Assembly (NCBI RefSeq): GCF_001295925.1
Contig: NZ_LJHQ01000040.1
Span: forward strand, 1-49,519
Direction: 5' to 3'
Length of the DNA: 49,519 nt
From: Allobosea sp. AAP35
Lineage (GTDB): Bacteria; Pseudomonadota; Alphaproteobacteria; Rhizobiales; Beijerinckiaceae
Below the pieces are notes generated by a model. The model did not search any database, had not been told where the DNA came from, and saw nothing but the letters and a program-made list of their open reading frames with translations. The translations under genes and the position numbers were made by a program. The first letter of the stretch is position 1. Each line of letters opens with the position of its first letter. Of this stretch, positions 20,537 to 30,121 are shown piece by piece.

Positions 20537-20757
20537 TCATTCGACCAGTTCGAGGCGCTTCTCGATGCGGTCGATCCGGGCTTTCAGCCCGGCGATCTCG
20601 CCATCGTGCAGCGCCTGCGAGCCGAGCAGACCCGCCATATGTTGCCGCATGACGATCATCTCGCCGCGCATGCCGGTCATCTCGTCCTTCATCGACGACA
20701 TATCCGCGCGCATCGCCCGCAGATGTTCGAGAATGAGATGTTCGACCTTGTCGTTCA

Positions 20758-20758
<1 letters not shown>
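20537..20758 (-). CDS. Small coiled-coil protein embedded between sufB and sufC
   Basis: A 73-aa, entirely helical-looking protein with heptad-like spacing of hydrophobics: MNDKVEHLILEHLRAMRADM near the start and GEIAGLKARIDRIEKRLELV at the end. It is Met-rich in the middle and has no Cys. Its ATG overlaps the sufB stop as TGATG, strong evidence that it is a real, translationally coupled gene. The C-terminal IEKRLELVE type of ending occurs in small alphaproteobacterial coiled-coil proteins of unknown function. A role as a SUF accessory or as an oligomerisation factor is inference from position only. Confidence 0.8.
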
Positions 20759-22227
<1,469 letters not shown>

Positions 22228-22242
22228 GTCTGCTCTCCTGTC

Positions 22243-22259
22243 GCGGGTTCAAGGCCCGC
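22243..22259 (-). promoter_or_regulatory. Leader hairpin before sufB (shared with sufA)
   Basis: On the minus strand GCGGG-CCTTGAA-CCCGC forms a 5-bp stem with the same 7-nt loop as the element before sufA. The shared 15-nt core is at 22244-22258. The stem ends 3 nt before the AGGAGA ribosome binding site of sufB. Read on the plus strand it resembles a tRNA T-arm (GGG-TTCAAGG-CCC), but no tRNA surrounds it. Confidence 0.55.
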
Positions 22260-22287
22260 CGGTCTGGTCTTCGTCGTGCGGAACGCG

Positions 22288-23493
22288 TCAGGCGGCAGCC
22301 CGTGCGCTCCGATGGATGTCGGCGGCCAGCGCTTTCGCATAGGCCGCGAGAAAAAGCTCGATGTCGGCTTCGCAGGTGGTCCATCCGAGCGACGCCCGCA
22401 AGGCCCCTGCGCTCATGGCAGGGTCTATAGCCATGGCGTCCAGCACATGCGAGCGCCGAACTTTGCCAGAGGAGCAGGCCGAGCCGGAAGACAGCGAGAC
22501 GCCCGCCAGATCGAGCTTGATCAGCGTCGTCTCGGCCGTCAGGCCGGGCGTGGCGAAGGCGCTGGTATTGGGCAGGCGCGGGGCGCCGCGGCCGAAGATC
22601 GCGGTTTCGGGCGAGAGAGCGAGCAGCCCCGCTTCCAATCTGTCGCGCAGGATGCAAATCCGCTCGGCCTCGGTCGCGATCGCAGCCTTCGCAAGCGCAG
22701 CCGCTGTGCCGAAACCGACGATGCCCGGCAGATTCTCGGTGCCCGCGCGCCAGCCACGCTCCTGCCCGCCGCCACGCAGCGGTTTGTCGGCCAGCTCCAG
22801 CGCCCCGGTGCGGAAGATGATCGCGCCGACGCCCTTGGGGCCGCCCAGCTTGTGGGCGGACAACGTGATGACGTCGGCGCCCAGCGTCGCGATATCGATG
22901 TCGATCTTGCCGGCGGCCTGCACCGCGTCGCTATGCAGCAGCGCGCCGAAGCGCCGGCCGATCGCCGCGACCTCGGCGATCGGCTGGATCGCGCCGGTCT
23001 CATTATTGGCGAGATGGACGGAGATCAGCGCGCGAGCGCCAGCATGCTCGGACGCAAAGCGCTCCAGTCGCGCCGCAAGCCAGGCGAGATCGACAACGCC
23101 ATCAGCATCGACGGGAACCGCCTCGGCTGCCTCCGCCTGGAAACGGTGGCCGTCGCGCACGCAAGGATGCTCCGTCGCGCCATAAAGCAGCAGCGAGGCT
23201 GGGGTCCGGACACAGTCGCGCCCGCCATCGCAATCCATCAGCCCGGGCGATAGAACCGTCGCGTTGGCTTCAGTGCCGCCGCTGGTGAACACGACATTGG
23301 AGGCCTTGGCGCCGACCAGTGCTGCGACCTGCTCGCGCGCCCGCTCGACGGCAGCGCGAGCCGCCCTGCCCTCGGTATGCACCGACGAGGGATTGCCCGG
23401 CATCACCAGCGCACGCGCCATCGCCTCCGCCACCTCGGGACGAACCGGAGTGGTCGCGTTATGGTCGAGATAGGCGCGGACCGACGCGGTCAC
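22288..23493 (-). CDS. Cysteine desulfurase, class I (IscS/NifS-like), first gene of the suf operon
   Basis: A PLP-dependent cysteine desulfurase of about 401 aa. It has AYLDHNATTPVRPEV at the N-terminus, VFTSGGTEANATVL, the PLP lysine in LSAHKLGGPKGVGAII, and the catalytic Cys on the long loop SSGSACSSGKVRRSHVLDAM, a class I arrangement. I chose GTG 23493 (VTASVRAYLDHN) because the conserved sequence begins there and AGGAG lies 11-12 nt upstream; no ATG fits. Having both a class I and a class II (sufS) desulfurase in one SUF operon is common in rhizobia. An ICE-like palindrome lies about 165 bp upstream. Confidence 0.9.
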   Translation of the reverse strand: MTASVRAYLDHNATTPVRPEVAEAMARALVMPGNPSSVHTEGRAARAAVERAREQVAALVGAKASNVVFTSGGTEANATVLSPGLMDCDGGRDCVRTPASLLLYGATEHPCVRDGHRFQAEAAEAVPVDADGVVDLAWLAARLERFASEHAGARALISVHLANNETGAIQPIAEVAAIGRRFGALLHSDAVQAAGKIDIDIATLGADVITLSAHKLGGPKGVGAIIFRTGALELADKPLRGGGQERGWRAGTENLPGIVGFGTAAALAKAAIATEAERICILRDRLEAGLLALSPETAIFGRGAPRLPNTSAFATPGLTAETTLIKLDLAGVSLSSGSACSSGKVRRSHVLDAMAIDPAMSAGALRASLGWTTCEADIELFLAAYAKALAADIHRSARAAA

Positions 23494-23657
23494 GATCGCG
23501 GATGCTCCTGTTGCTGTCTTGCGCAGGCTGCCAGCACGAAATGCTTGAATTGGCACCCCTGCACCGTGCTATAGCCGCCCATCCGAACCGGTCCGGCCGG
23601 GGATCGCGCCCATGCCGCTTCCGGCATCCGCGCTTGTTCCCGACTTGTTCACGGTCG

Positions 23658-23672
23658 TTAGAACCATTCTAA
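23658..23672. promoter_or_regulatory. Irr/ICE-like iron control box
   Basis: TTAGAACCATTCTAA is a perfect 6-bp inverted repeat (TTAGAA / TTCTAA) with a 3-nt centre. It closely resembles the ICE motif bound by the haem-responsive Fur-family regulator Irr in Rhizobiales and Rhodobacterales. It lies 165 bp before the first suf-operon gene (minus) and 119 bp before the hydrolase gene (plus). It is AT-rich amid GC-rich DNA, which argues against chance. Control of suf by iron or haem status is the simplest reading. Confidence 0.7.
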
Positions 23673-23790
23673 GTGCTCTGATGTAGGGCGCGAGCGGCGG
23701 GGCCGTCAAGGGCGACCGGGCCACGGGGCGGCATTCTGCCGCCTGTGCCCGGCGTCGATGGCCTTCAGCCCAACAAAAGGCGAGACAACG

Positions 23791-24462
23791 ATGCCCGAGG
23801 TGATTTTCAACGGACCCGCCGGCCGGATCGAGGGCCGCTACCAGCCCGCCAAGAAGCGCGGCGCGCCGCTCGCCATCATCCTGCACCCGCACCCGCAATT
23901 CGGCGGGACGATGAACAACCAGATCGTCTACAACCTGTTCTACACCTTCGTGAACCGTGGTTTTTCGGCGCTGCGCTTCAATTTCCGCGGCGTCGGCCGC
24001 AGCCAGGGCCATTTCGACCATGGCGCGGGTGAGTTGTCCGATGCGGCCGCCGCGCTCGACTGGATGCAGGCGCTGAATCCGGAAGCCAAGAGCTGCTGGA
24101 TCACCGGTGTCTCCTTCGGCGCCTGGATCGGCATGCAGCTTCTGATGCGCCGCCCCGAGATCGAGGGCTTCATGTCGATCGCCGCGATGGCCAACCGCTA
24201 TGATTTCTCGTTCCTGGCTCCCTGCCCGTCCTCGGGCCTGTTCGTGCACGGCTCCGAGGATCGCGTCGCTCCGGTCAAGGAGGTGATGGCGGTGATCGAG
24301 AAGGTGAAGACCCAGAAGGGCATCCAGATCGAGCACACCGTGGTCGAAGGCGCCAACCACTTCTTCGACGGCAAGGTCGATGTGCTGATGGAGCAGGTCG
24401 GCGCCTATCTCGACCGCATGGTCGGGCCGGAGATCCTGAAGTCCGAGCAGGAAAGCGTCTGA
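23791..24462 (+). CDS. Alpha/beta hydrolase (dienelactone-hydrolase-like superfamily)
   Basis: A 223-aa hydrolase with ILHPHPQFGGTMNNQIVYNL, LRFNFRGVGRSQGHFDHG, the nucleophile elbow GVSFGAWIG, the acid in VHGSEDRVAPV, and His in VEGANHFFDGKVD. This is the widespread conserved family whose HPHPxxGGTM motif is easily recognised; its substrate is not known. ATG 23791 (MPEVIFNGPAGRIEGRY) matches the family and follows AAGGCGAG. It diverges from the suf operon across a gap that contains the ICE-like box, so iron control of this gene is possible too. Confidence 0.88.
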   Translation: MPEVIFNGPAGRIEGRYQPAKKRGAPLAIILHPHPQFGGTMNNQIVYNLFYTFVNRGFSALRFNFRGVGRSQGHFDHGAGELSDAAAALDWMQALNPEAKSCWITGVSFGAWIGMQLLMRRPEIEGFMSIAAMANRYDFSFLAPCPSSGLFVHGSEDRVAPVKEVMAVIEKVKTQKGIQIEHTVVEGANHFFDGKVDVLMEQVGAYLDRMVGPEILKSEQESV

Positions 24463-24479
24463 GAGTCTGTCCGAAACAC

Positions 24480-24587
24480 AGCCCTCATCCTGAGGAGCCG
24501 CGCCAGCGGCGTCTCGAAGGATGATCCAGAGGGCGCTGGAGCATCCTTCGAGACGCAGGCTGACGCCCGCTCCTCAGGATGAGGGCT
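24480..24587. repeat. Paired palindromic intergenic repeat (REP/RPE-like)
   Basis: The left arm (24480-24523) begins AGCCCTCATCCTGAGGAGC and ends CGTCTCGAAGGATG. The right arm (24542-24587) is its near-perfect reverse complement, with an 18-nt spacer. Each arm also has its own internal palindrome (CCTCATCCTGAGG). This CCTCATCCTGAGGAGC...GTCTCGAAGGATG type is a common multi-copy intergenic repeat in Bradyrhizobium, Bosea and Methylobacterium relatives. It lies between the hydrolase stop and tyrS and may fold the mRNA end. Confidence 0.85.
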
Positions 24588-24635
24588 CATTCAATCGTGA
24601 GCGCAGCGCCGCTTGCCAGCATGCCGAGCACCATC

Positions 24636-25880
24636 ATGACCGCCTTCAAATCCGACTTCCTGCAGACGCTCTCGCAGCGCGGCTTTATCCACCAGATATC
24701 CGATCCGGAGGGGCTGGACGCTGCGGCGGTGAAGGGGCCGATCAGCGCCTATATCGGCTATGACGCGACTGCGACGAGCCTGCATGTCGGGCATCTGATG
24801 CAGATCATGATGCTGCACTGGATGCAGGAGACGGGACACAGGCCGATCGCGCTGATGGGCGGCGGCACCACCATGGTCGGCGACCCGTCCTTCAAGGACG
24901 AGGCGCGCAAGCTGCTGACGCAGGACACGATCGAGCAGAACCTTGCCGGCATCCGGTCGGTCTTCGCCAACTATCTCGACTTTTCCGGCCCGGCGACCAT
25001 GCTGAACAATGCCGACTGGCTGCTGGGGCTGAACTACCTCGAATTCCTGCGCGATGTCGGCCGGCACTTTTCGGTCAACCGCATGCTGTCCTTCGACAGC
25101 GTGAAGACGCGGCTCGACCGCGAGCAGTCGCTGTCCTTCCTCGAATTCAATTACATGATCCTGCAGGCCTACGACTTCGTTGAGCTGAACAAGCGCACGG
25201 GCTGCATCCTGCAGATGGGCGGCTCCGACCAGTGGGGCAACATCGTCAACGGCATCGATCTCGGCCATCGGATGTCGGATGTGCAGCTCTACGCGCTGAC
25301 ATCGCCGCTGCTGACGACCGCATCGGGCAACAAGATGGGTAAGACCGCATCCGGCGCCGTCTGGCTCGACGCCAAGCTCCTGCCGGTGTTCGAGTTCTGG
25401 CAGTACTGGCGCAACACCGAGGACGCCGATGTCGGGCGCTTCCTCAAGCTCTTCACCAAGCTGCCTCTCGAGGAGGTCGCGCGCCTCGCCGCGCTCGGCG
25501 GCGCCGAGATCAACGAGGCCAAGAAGGTGCTGGCGACCGAAGTGACAGCCATGTTGCATGGCCGCGCCGCCGCCGAGGCCGCCTCCGAGACCGCGCGCAA
25601 GACCTTCGAGGAAGGCTCGCTCGCCGCCGATCTGCCGAGCGTGGGGATCGCGCGCGCCGAATTCGAAGCGGGGCTCGGCGTGCTCAGTGCCTTCGTCAAG
25701 GCTGGGCTCGTGCCCTCGACCGGCGAGGCGCGACGTCAGGTCAAGGCGGGGGGCTTGCGCGTCAACGATGTCTTGGTGAGTGATGAGCGCGCCATGCTCG
25801 GCAGCGCCGATCTGTCGGCTGACGGCGCGGTCAAGCTTTCCTTCGGCAAGAAGAAGCACGTCCTGCTGCGGCCGGACTAG
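24636..25880 (+). CDS. tyrS: Tyrosyl-tRNA synthetase
   Basis: A class I aminoacyl-tRNA synthetase charging tRNA-Tyr. The protein is 414 aa. The HIGH motif is HVGH (50-53), and the substrate pocket lies around [15 protein letters not shown], with [16 protein letters not shown] further on. The KMSKS loop reads KMGKT (from Lys233), a known bacterial variation. A C-terminal S4 RNA-binding domain is recognisable ([20 protein letters not shown]). I prefer ATG 24636 ([16 protein letters not shown]); ATG 24621 is possible. Neither has a strong ribosome binding site. A palindromic repeat ends 48 bp upstream. Confidence 0.95.
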   Translation: MTAFKSDFLQTLSQRGFIHQISDPEGLDAAAVKGPISAYIGYDATATSLHVGHLMQIMMLHWMQETGHRPIALMGGGTTMVGDPSFKDEARKLLTQDTIEQNLAGIRSVFANYLDFSGPATMLNNADWLLGLNYLEFLRDVGRHFSVNRMLSFDSVKTRLDREQSLSFLEFNYMILQAYDFVELNKRTGCILQMGGSDQWGNIVNGIDLGHRMSDVQLYALTSPLLTTASGNKMGKTASGAVWLDAKLLPVFEFWQYWRNTEDADVGRFLKLFTKLPLEEVARLAALGGAEINEAKKVLATEVTAMLHGRAAAEAASETARKTFEEGSLAADLPSVGIARAEFEAGLGVLSAFVKAGLVPSTGEARRQVKAGGLRVNDVLVSDERAMLGSADLSADGAVKLSFGKKKHVLLRPD

Positions 25881-25886
25881 CCGGCT

Positions 25887-28800
25887 TCAGCGGGTCGGCG
25901 CCTGATTGGGCTGGATGGGCTTCTGGGCCGGCGCCCCGCCGAGCGGATCGACGAAGCGGCGCAGGATGCCGGGCGCGATCGCCGATAGCGGGTTGATCGA
26001 CATGGTCGGCGCGCTGGCGGCACCGGCAATCCTGAAATTGACCGCGAAGAGTCCGCCATACTGGCTGCCGCCGCCCAGCAGCGCCCCGACGAGGGGAACC
26101 TGCGCAAAGGCGTTGTTGAAGGCGTAGCCCGGCACGAAGGTGCCGCCGATATCAACCCGGTCGCGGCCGTAATCGACATTGCCCTGCAGGGTGAAGCCCA
26201 CCTGCTGGCCCCAGATCACCATGTCCGAGACGTCGAGGCGGCTGGCCGAGCGGGTGAATTCGGCCCGCAGCTTGGTGAAGGCGACTTCGCTGACATTGAT
26301 CGGCACGGGCGTTGCCGCATTATCGGCCCGGTCGCCTCCAAGCGCTTGCTCGCCGATGACGCGCCGCAGCGCCGGCTCGTCGCGGACCACGAAGTTGCGA
26401 AACAGCAGTTCACCGCTCTGGCGCGTCTGGCCCGGCCCGAGATTGAGGATAAGGTCGCCGCCATGGGCCCGGCGGTAAAGATCGACGAAGCGCAGCAAGG
26501 CGCCGCCGTTCTCGGATTGGACCAGCAGCCCCCCCGCCACTTCCCCGAGGCGCGAGGCCTGCTTCACCGTGACATCCGCTCGACCGATCCGGCCCTGGAA
26601 GGCGATCGTGCGCAGATCGCCGCCGCGCTTCTGCAGCTTGAGCGAAGCATTGGTGATCGCCTCGCTGTTGAAGCCGGTCAGGATGGGCACGTCGAGATCG
26701 ACGTCGATGTCCCCGCTTCGCGATCCGGCTTTCTCGCCGCGGGCAGCAGCAGGTCCGGACGCGCTCTGAAGATTGCGAATGAAGGGCCGCACATCGACGA
26801 CCGCTCCTCGGATGACGAGCTTCGTCAGATTGCCGTCGCGTTTGGCTTCGACCTTGAGATTGTCGCCCGATGACAGCCGAAGCTGGGACAGGCTGGCGCT
26901 CTCGAATGCGTTCTGGCGGTTCAGCTCGATTCTTCCGCGGATCAGGATGGGAGTCGACTCAAACAGCACATCGTCGAGGTCAGCCCCGTCGGGATCGGCA
27001 AGGTAGGTGAATGTCAGCTTGGCCGCCCGCCCGGCCGGCTTGCTCAAGCCTGGGATCGCCCCCTCGATCGACGCCTTGCTCAGATCGCCTTCGACGCGCG
27101 CGGGTCCCTCGGAACCTCGGCCGAGCGCCTTGGTGATCTTCAGCTGAACCGGGCCGTTGATCCCGGCTTCAGGGCCGAGCCCGCGCTTTTGCCGCGCTGC
27201 ATTGTCGAGCGTCAGCGACACGCTCGCCTCGCCTTTGCCGCGCGGGTCCTGTCGGATCTCGATCTGGCCGCGCTCGCCGCCGATGCGGGCCTCGCCGCGC
27301 ACCGTCAGCCCGGTGCGGTCGAAATTCACCGCCAATTGGCCGCCGTCGAGTTTCTCCGGGCCGAGCAGGGTATCGGAGGCCACGCCGCTCAGCGTCCCCG
27401 TGCTGGTGACGACGATCTCACCCGGCCGGGGATCGTCGGCCAGAACGAGATTGACGACGCTCTTGAGGTCGCTGCTGCCGCGCAGGCTGGCCGGGTCGAT
27501 CTCGCCGGGCGAAAATTCCTTCAGCGCCGGAAAGGCAAACAGCGCAGCCAAGGCCTCCATCGAGCCGGTGCTGCGAAAGGCCGCGCGGGCCGGCTGCCGC
27601 CTGCCCCAGGTGTCGGGGATGTCGAAGCTGCCTTCGTTCAGGCGAAGCTGCCGCCCTTGGCCGAGATCGGCCGTCGCATTTGCGATCGCGATCTTGACGG
27701 TGCGCCCCGTGATGCGCCCGGAGACACTGGCGTCGATCAGCGGCGGCAGACCGGGACCGGGCAAGAACCGCACCTGCGACGCATCGATGACGACCGTGAG
27801 CGCATCCTCGGGAATGCCACTGCCCTGCAACAGGCGGGCGTGATCCTCGGCCGGTAGATCCATCTCGACGTGCAGCGACGCGATGCGGCCGCCAAGGAAC
27901 TGACGGGAGAGCGAGAGGTGGACCTCCTCCGACGTCCAGCGCGGCCAGAGCGCCAGGCCCGCGCGCGGATCCAGATCCGTCGCCTTGATCGAAAAGCGCT
28001 GCCACGGCGAGGCGCCGACCTGCTGAATGGTTCCTCGCCCCTCGGCGCGGACCCCGGGTCCCTGCAGGGACGCCGATTCGATGACCGCCTCGGCTGTGCG
28101 CGGATCGAACCGGATATCGGCCTTGAAAGCATCGATACGGACCGCAGGATCGGCATCCACCCCCGCGACCTGTCCGGACGCGGCGATGCTGCTGCGCCAG
28201 GCGCTGCCATCGGCGCGCAGGGTGCCGGTGCCCTTCAGCCGTGTCGCGCCGGCGTTCAGTTCGACCGATCGCACGTCGATGACGGAGAAGTCTCCGCTGC
28301 TGGCGAGTTCGAGATGGGCCCCGTCCACGGTGACGGGCGGCACCGGGCTGTCGGGGAAGCGGATCACACCGGGCAGGACGTCGATGCGTGCCGTGATCGA
28401 TCTTGCGCCGGCGGGAGACTGGCTGAGGCTGGCCTTGCCGCGCAGCGGCAGCCCCTCGATCGACAGCCCGCCGGTGCCGAGCGCCAATGCGACGACCTCC
28501 GCCGGCTCGAAACGGATGATGTCGATTTCGGCACGTTGCGTACCGTCGGCCTCGCTCGACAGCTCTATGGCGAGTTCCTTCCAGCGCTGGCCTGTCCGGC
28601 CCTTGACCGTCAGACGCGTGCCGCGCTCGCCCGTCCGGGTGAGACGGATATCGACATCCTCCAAGCTAGCCTTCTGCCGCCCTTCGGGATCGATCAGCGA
28701 CAGTCGCGCCCCGTTCATGCCGGCAGTATCGAGCGCCCCGAGCAGTCCGTCCCCCTGGGCCAGCGTCGAGACGGCCGCCATGATGCCGGTGAAGGCGTTC

Positions 28801-29345
28801 CACTGTGCCGCATCGGGCAGCGTGGACGGAGGCGGCAACTCCGCCGGAGCCGAGTCGGCATTGACGATCAGCGCACCGTCCCGGTTCACGCCGAGCCGGA
28901 CATTCACGCCGCGCAGATCGACCGATTTGAGCCGGATCTCGCCGCGCAGCAGCGCCATCGGCTCGTATCCCAGCACCGCTTCGGGCGCGCGAATGGCGGC
29001 GCCGCTCTTGTGGCGGAAGGAGACCTGACGCACGCGAAGGTGCGAATGCCCGTCGATACGGCCCAGTTCGGCCGCGGCAGCCTCAACCGTCCAGTCAGGA
29101 CCCAGACGGTCCGCGATGGCATTGGCGATACGTCCTTCCAGTCCCGATAGCGGCACCAATCCTGTGACGAGCAGGGTTGCAGCCGCGCCCGCCAATGTCA
29201 TGACCGCCACGACCACAGCCACCGCGATAGTGACGAGACCCGCCTTGGCGCGCCGCTTGACCTCGGCGACATCGCACTCCGGTTCGGATTGCGATGTGAC
29301 CGAAGCCGCCGCAGCGCCCGGCTTGTTCGCCTCTTGATCCAGCAA
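25887..29345 (-). CDS. AsmA-like / DUF3971-type bridge-like membrane protein
   Basis: A very large protein (about 1150 aa). It has one N-terminal membrane helix (LVTIAVAVVVAVMTLAGAAA) and a long beta-rich periplasmic body of repeated short strands. It ends in GGTFVPGYAFNNAFAQVPLVGALLGGGS, a C-terminal signature of the YhdP/AsmA-like group. This family is implicated in phospholipid transport between inner and outer membranes. The start is uncertain: the frame is open to a TTG at 29471, but TTG 29345 (LLDQEANKPG) has AGAGGA/GAGA upstream and I prefer it. No ATG lies before the membrane helix. It converges with tyrS, 6 bp apart. Confidence 0.82.
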   Translation of the reverse strand: MLDQEANKPGAAAASVTSQSEPECDVAEVKRRAKAGLVTIAVAVVVAVMTLAGAAATLLVTGLVPLSGLEGRIANAIADRLGPDWTVEAAAAELGRIDGHSHLRVRQVSFRHKSGAAIRAPEAVLGYEPMALLRGEIRLKSVDLRGVNVRLGVNRDGALIVNADSAPAELPPPSTLPDAAQWNAFTGIMAAVSTLAQGDGLLGALDTAGMNGARLSLIDPEGRQKASLEDVDIRLTRTGERGTRLTVKGRTGQRWKELAIELSSEADGTQRAEIDIIRFEPAEVVALALGTGGLSIEGLPLRGKASLSQSPAGARSITARIDVLPGVIRFPDSPVPPVTVDGAHLELASSGDFSVIDVRSVELNAGATRLKGTGTLRADGSAWRSSIAASGQVAGVDADPAVRIDAFKADIRFDPRTAEAVIESASLQGPGVRAEGRGTIQQVGASPWQRFSIKATDLDPRAGLALWPRWTSEEVHLSLSRQFLGGRIASLHVEMDLPAEDHARLLQGSGIPEDALTVVIDASQVRFLPGPGLPPLIDASVSGRITGRTVKIAIANATADLGQGRQLRLNEGSFDIPDTWGRRQPARAAFRSTGSMEALAALFAFPALKEFSPGEIDPASLRGSSDLKSVVNLVLADDPRPGEIVVTSTGTLSGVASDTLLGPEKLDGGQLAVNFDRTGLTVRGEARIGGERGQIEIRQDPRGKGEASVSLTLDNAARQKRGLGPEAGINGPVQLKITKALGRGSEGPARVEGDLSKASIEGAIPGLSKPAGRAAKLTFTYLADPDGADLDDVLFESTPILIRGRIELNRQNAFESASLSQLRLSSGDNLKVEAKRDGNLTKLVIRGAVVDVRPFIRNLQSASGPAAARGEKAGSRSGDIDVDLDVPILTGFNSEAITNASLKLQKRGGDLRTIAFQGRIGRADVTVKQASRLGEVAGGLLVQSENGGALLRFVDLYRRAHGGDLILNLGPGQTRQSGELLFRNFVVRDEPALRRVIGEQALGGDRADNAATPVPINVSEVAFTKLRAEFTRSASRLDVSDMVIWGQQVGFTLQGNVDYGRDRVDIGGTFVPGYAFNNAFAQVPLVGALLGGGSQYGGLFAVNFRIAGAASAPTMSINPLSAIAPGILRRFVDPLGGAPAQKPIQPNQAPTR

Positions 29346-29569
29346 GGCTATCTCGATCCTCTTGAATGGATGATCCGCAGCGGCGACAACGGGCGCATCG
29401 CCGCCGCTATGCCAGCATTGAAGCGACGGCGGGGCCTCTTGTCGATGCGGCGCGGCCAGGTGATTCGGCAAGACGCGACAGTTTGGCTGCCGGCCGGACG
29501 CACATTATCATGGCCGACCGTCGCATGCTGGGGCATGCCGGGCGAAGGCGACGAAAGGAAGGCAAATCA

Positions 29570-30034
29570 ATGGCTTTGCAGGATGGTGATCAAGCTCCTG
29601 AATTCACGCTGGCGCGCGATGGCGGCGGCACCGTGTCGCTGGCCGACTTCAAGGGCCGGAAGCTCGTGCTCTACGCCTACCCCAAAGACGACACGCCTGG
29701 CTGCACGCAGGAGGCGATCGCCTTCAACGGCCTGCGGGAGGAGTTCGCGGCTGCGGACACTGCGATCGTCGGGATTTCCCCCGATCCGGTGAAGAGCCAC
29801 GACAAGTTCAAGGCCAAGCACGGGCTGGATTTCGCCCTCGTCGCCGACGAGGCGCAGGTCGCGCTGCAGGCCTATGGCATCTGGGTCGAGAAGAGCATGT
29901 ATGGCCGCAGCTACATGGGTGTGGAGCGCACCACCTTCCTGATCGACCGCGACGGAACGATCGCGCGGATCTGGCGCAAGGTGAAGGTGCCGGGTCATGC
30001 CGCGGAGGTGCTGGCGGCAGCCCAGGCGATCTGA
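29570..30034 (+). CDS. Peroxiredoxin, BCP/PrxQ family, one-cysteine form
   Basis: A thiol peroxidase that reduces H2O2 and organic hydroperoxides. The protein is 154 aa. The peroxidatic Cys is Cys45 in YPKDDTPGCTQEAIAF. The resolving Cys five residues on, present in E. coli BCP, is replaced by Ile50, and no other Cys exists in the chain, so reduction must proceed by an intermolecular or external thiol route. ATG 29570 follows AAAGGAAGG at good spacing. It is divergent from the AsmA-like gene and precedes the M23 peptidase by about 90 bp. Confidence 0.94.
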   Translation: MALQDGDQAPEFTLARDGGGTVSLADFKGRKLVLYAYPKDDTPGCTQEAIAFNGLREEFAAADTAIVGISPDPVKSHDKFKAKHGLDFALVADEAQVALQAYGIWVEKSMYGRSYMGVERTTFLIDRDGTIARIWRKVKVPGHAAEVLAAAQAI

Positions 30035-30121
30035 CTCCGATTTAGAAGGCGGTTTGCGAAAGATTAACCTTAACGGCGTCTGATGACGGTATCGGCAGCG
30101 TAACTTTCCGGTCCCGCGTTC

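Noticed and set aside
22243..22259. GGG-TTCAAGG-CCC resembling a tRNA T-arm
   Set aside because: No acceptor, D or anticodon arm surrounds it, and the copy near sufA is likewise isolated. Treated as a leader hairpin.
27870..29150. A 426-codon plus-strand frame opposite the AsmA-like gene
   Set aside because: Arg/Gln/Asp-rich shadow without family motifs; the minus-strand protein shows the expected membrane helix and C-terminal signature.
30063..30073. TTAACCTTAAC as a CtrA site before the M23 peptidase
   Set aside because: The CtrA box needs about 7 nt between the two TTAA halves and here there are only 3. Kept only as a remark.
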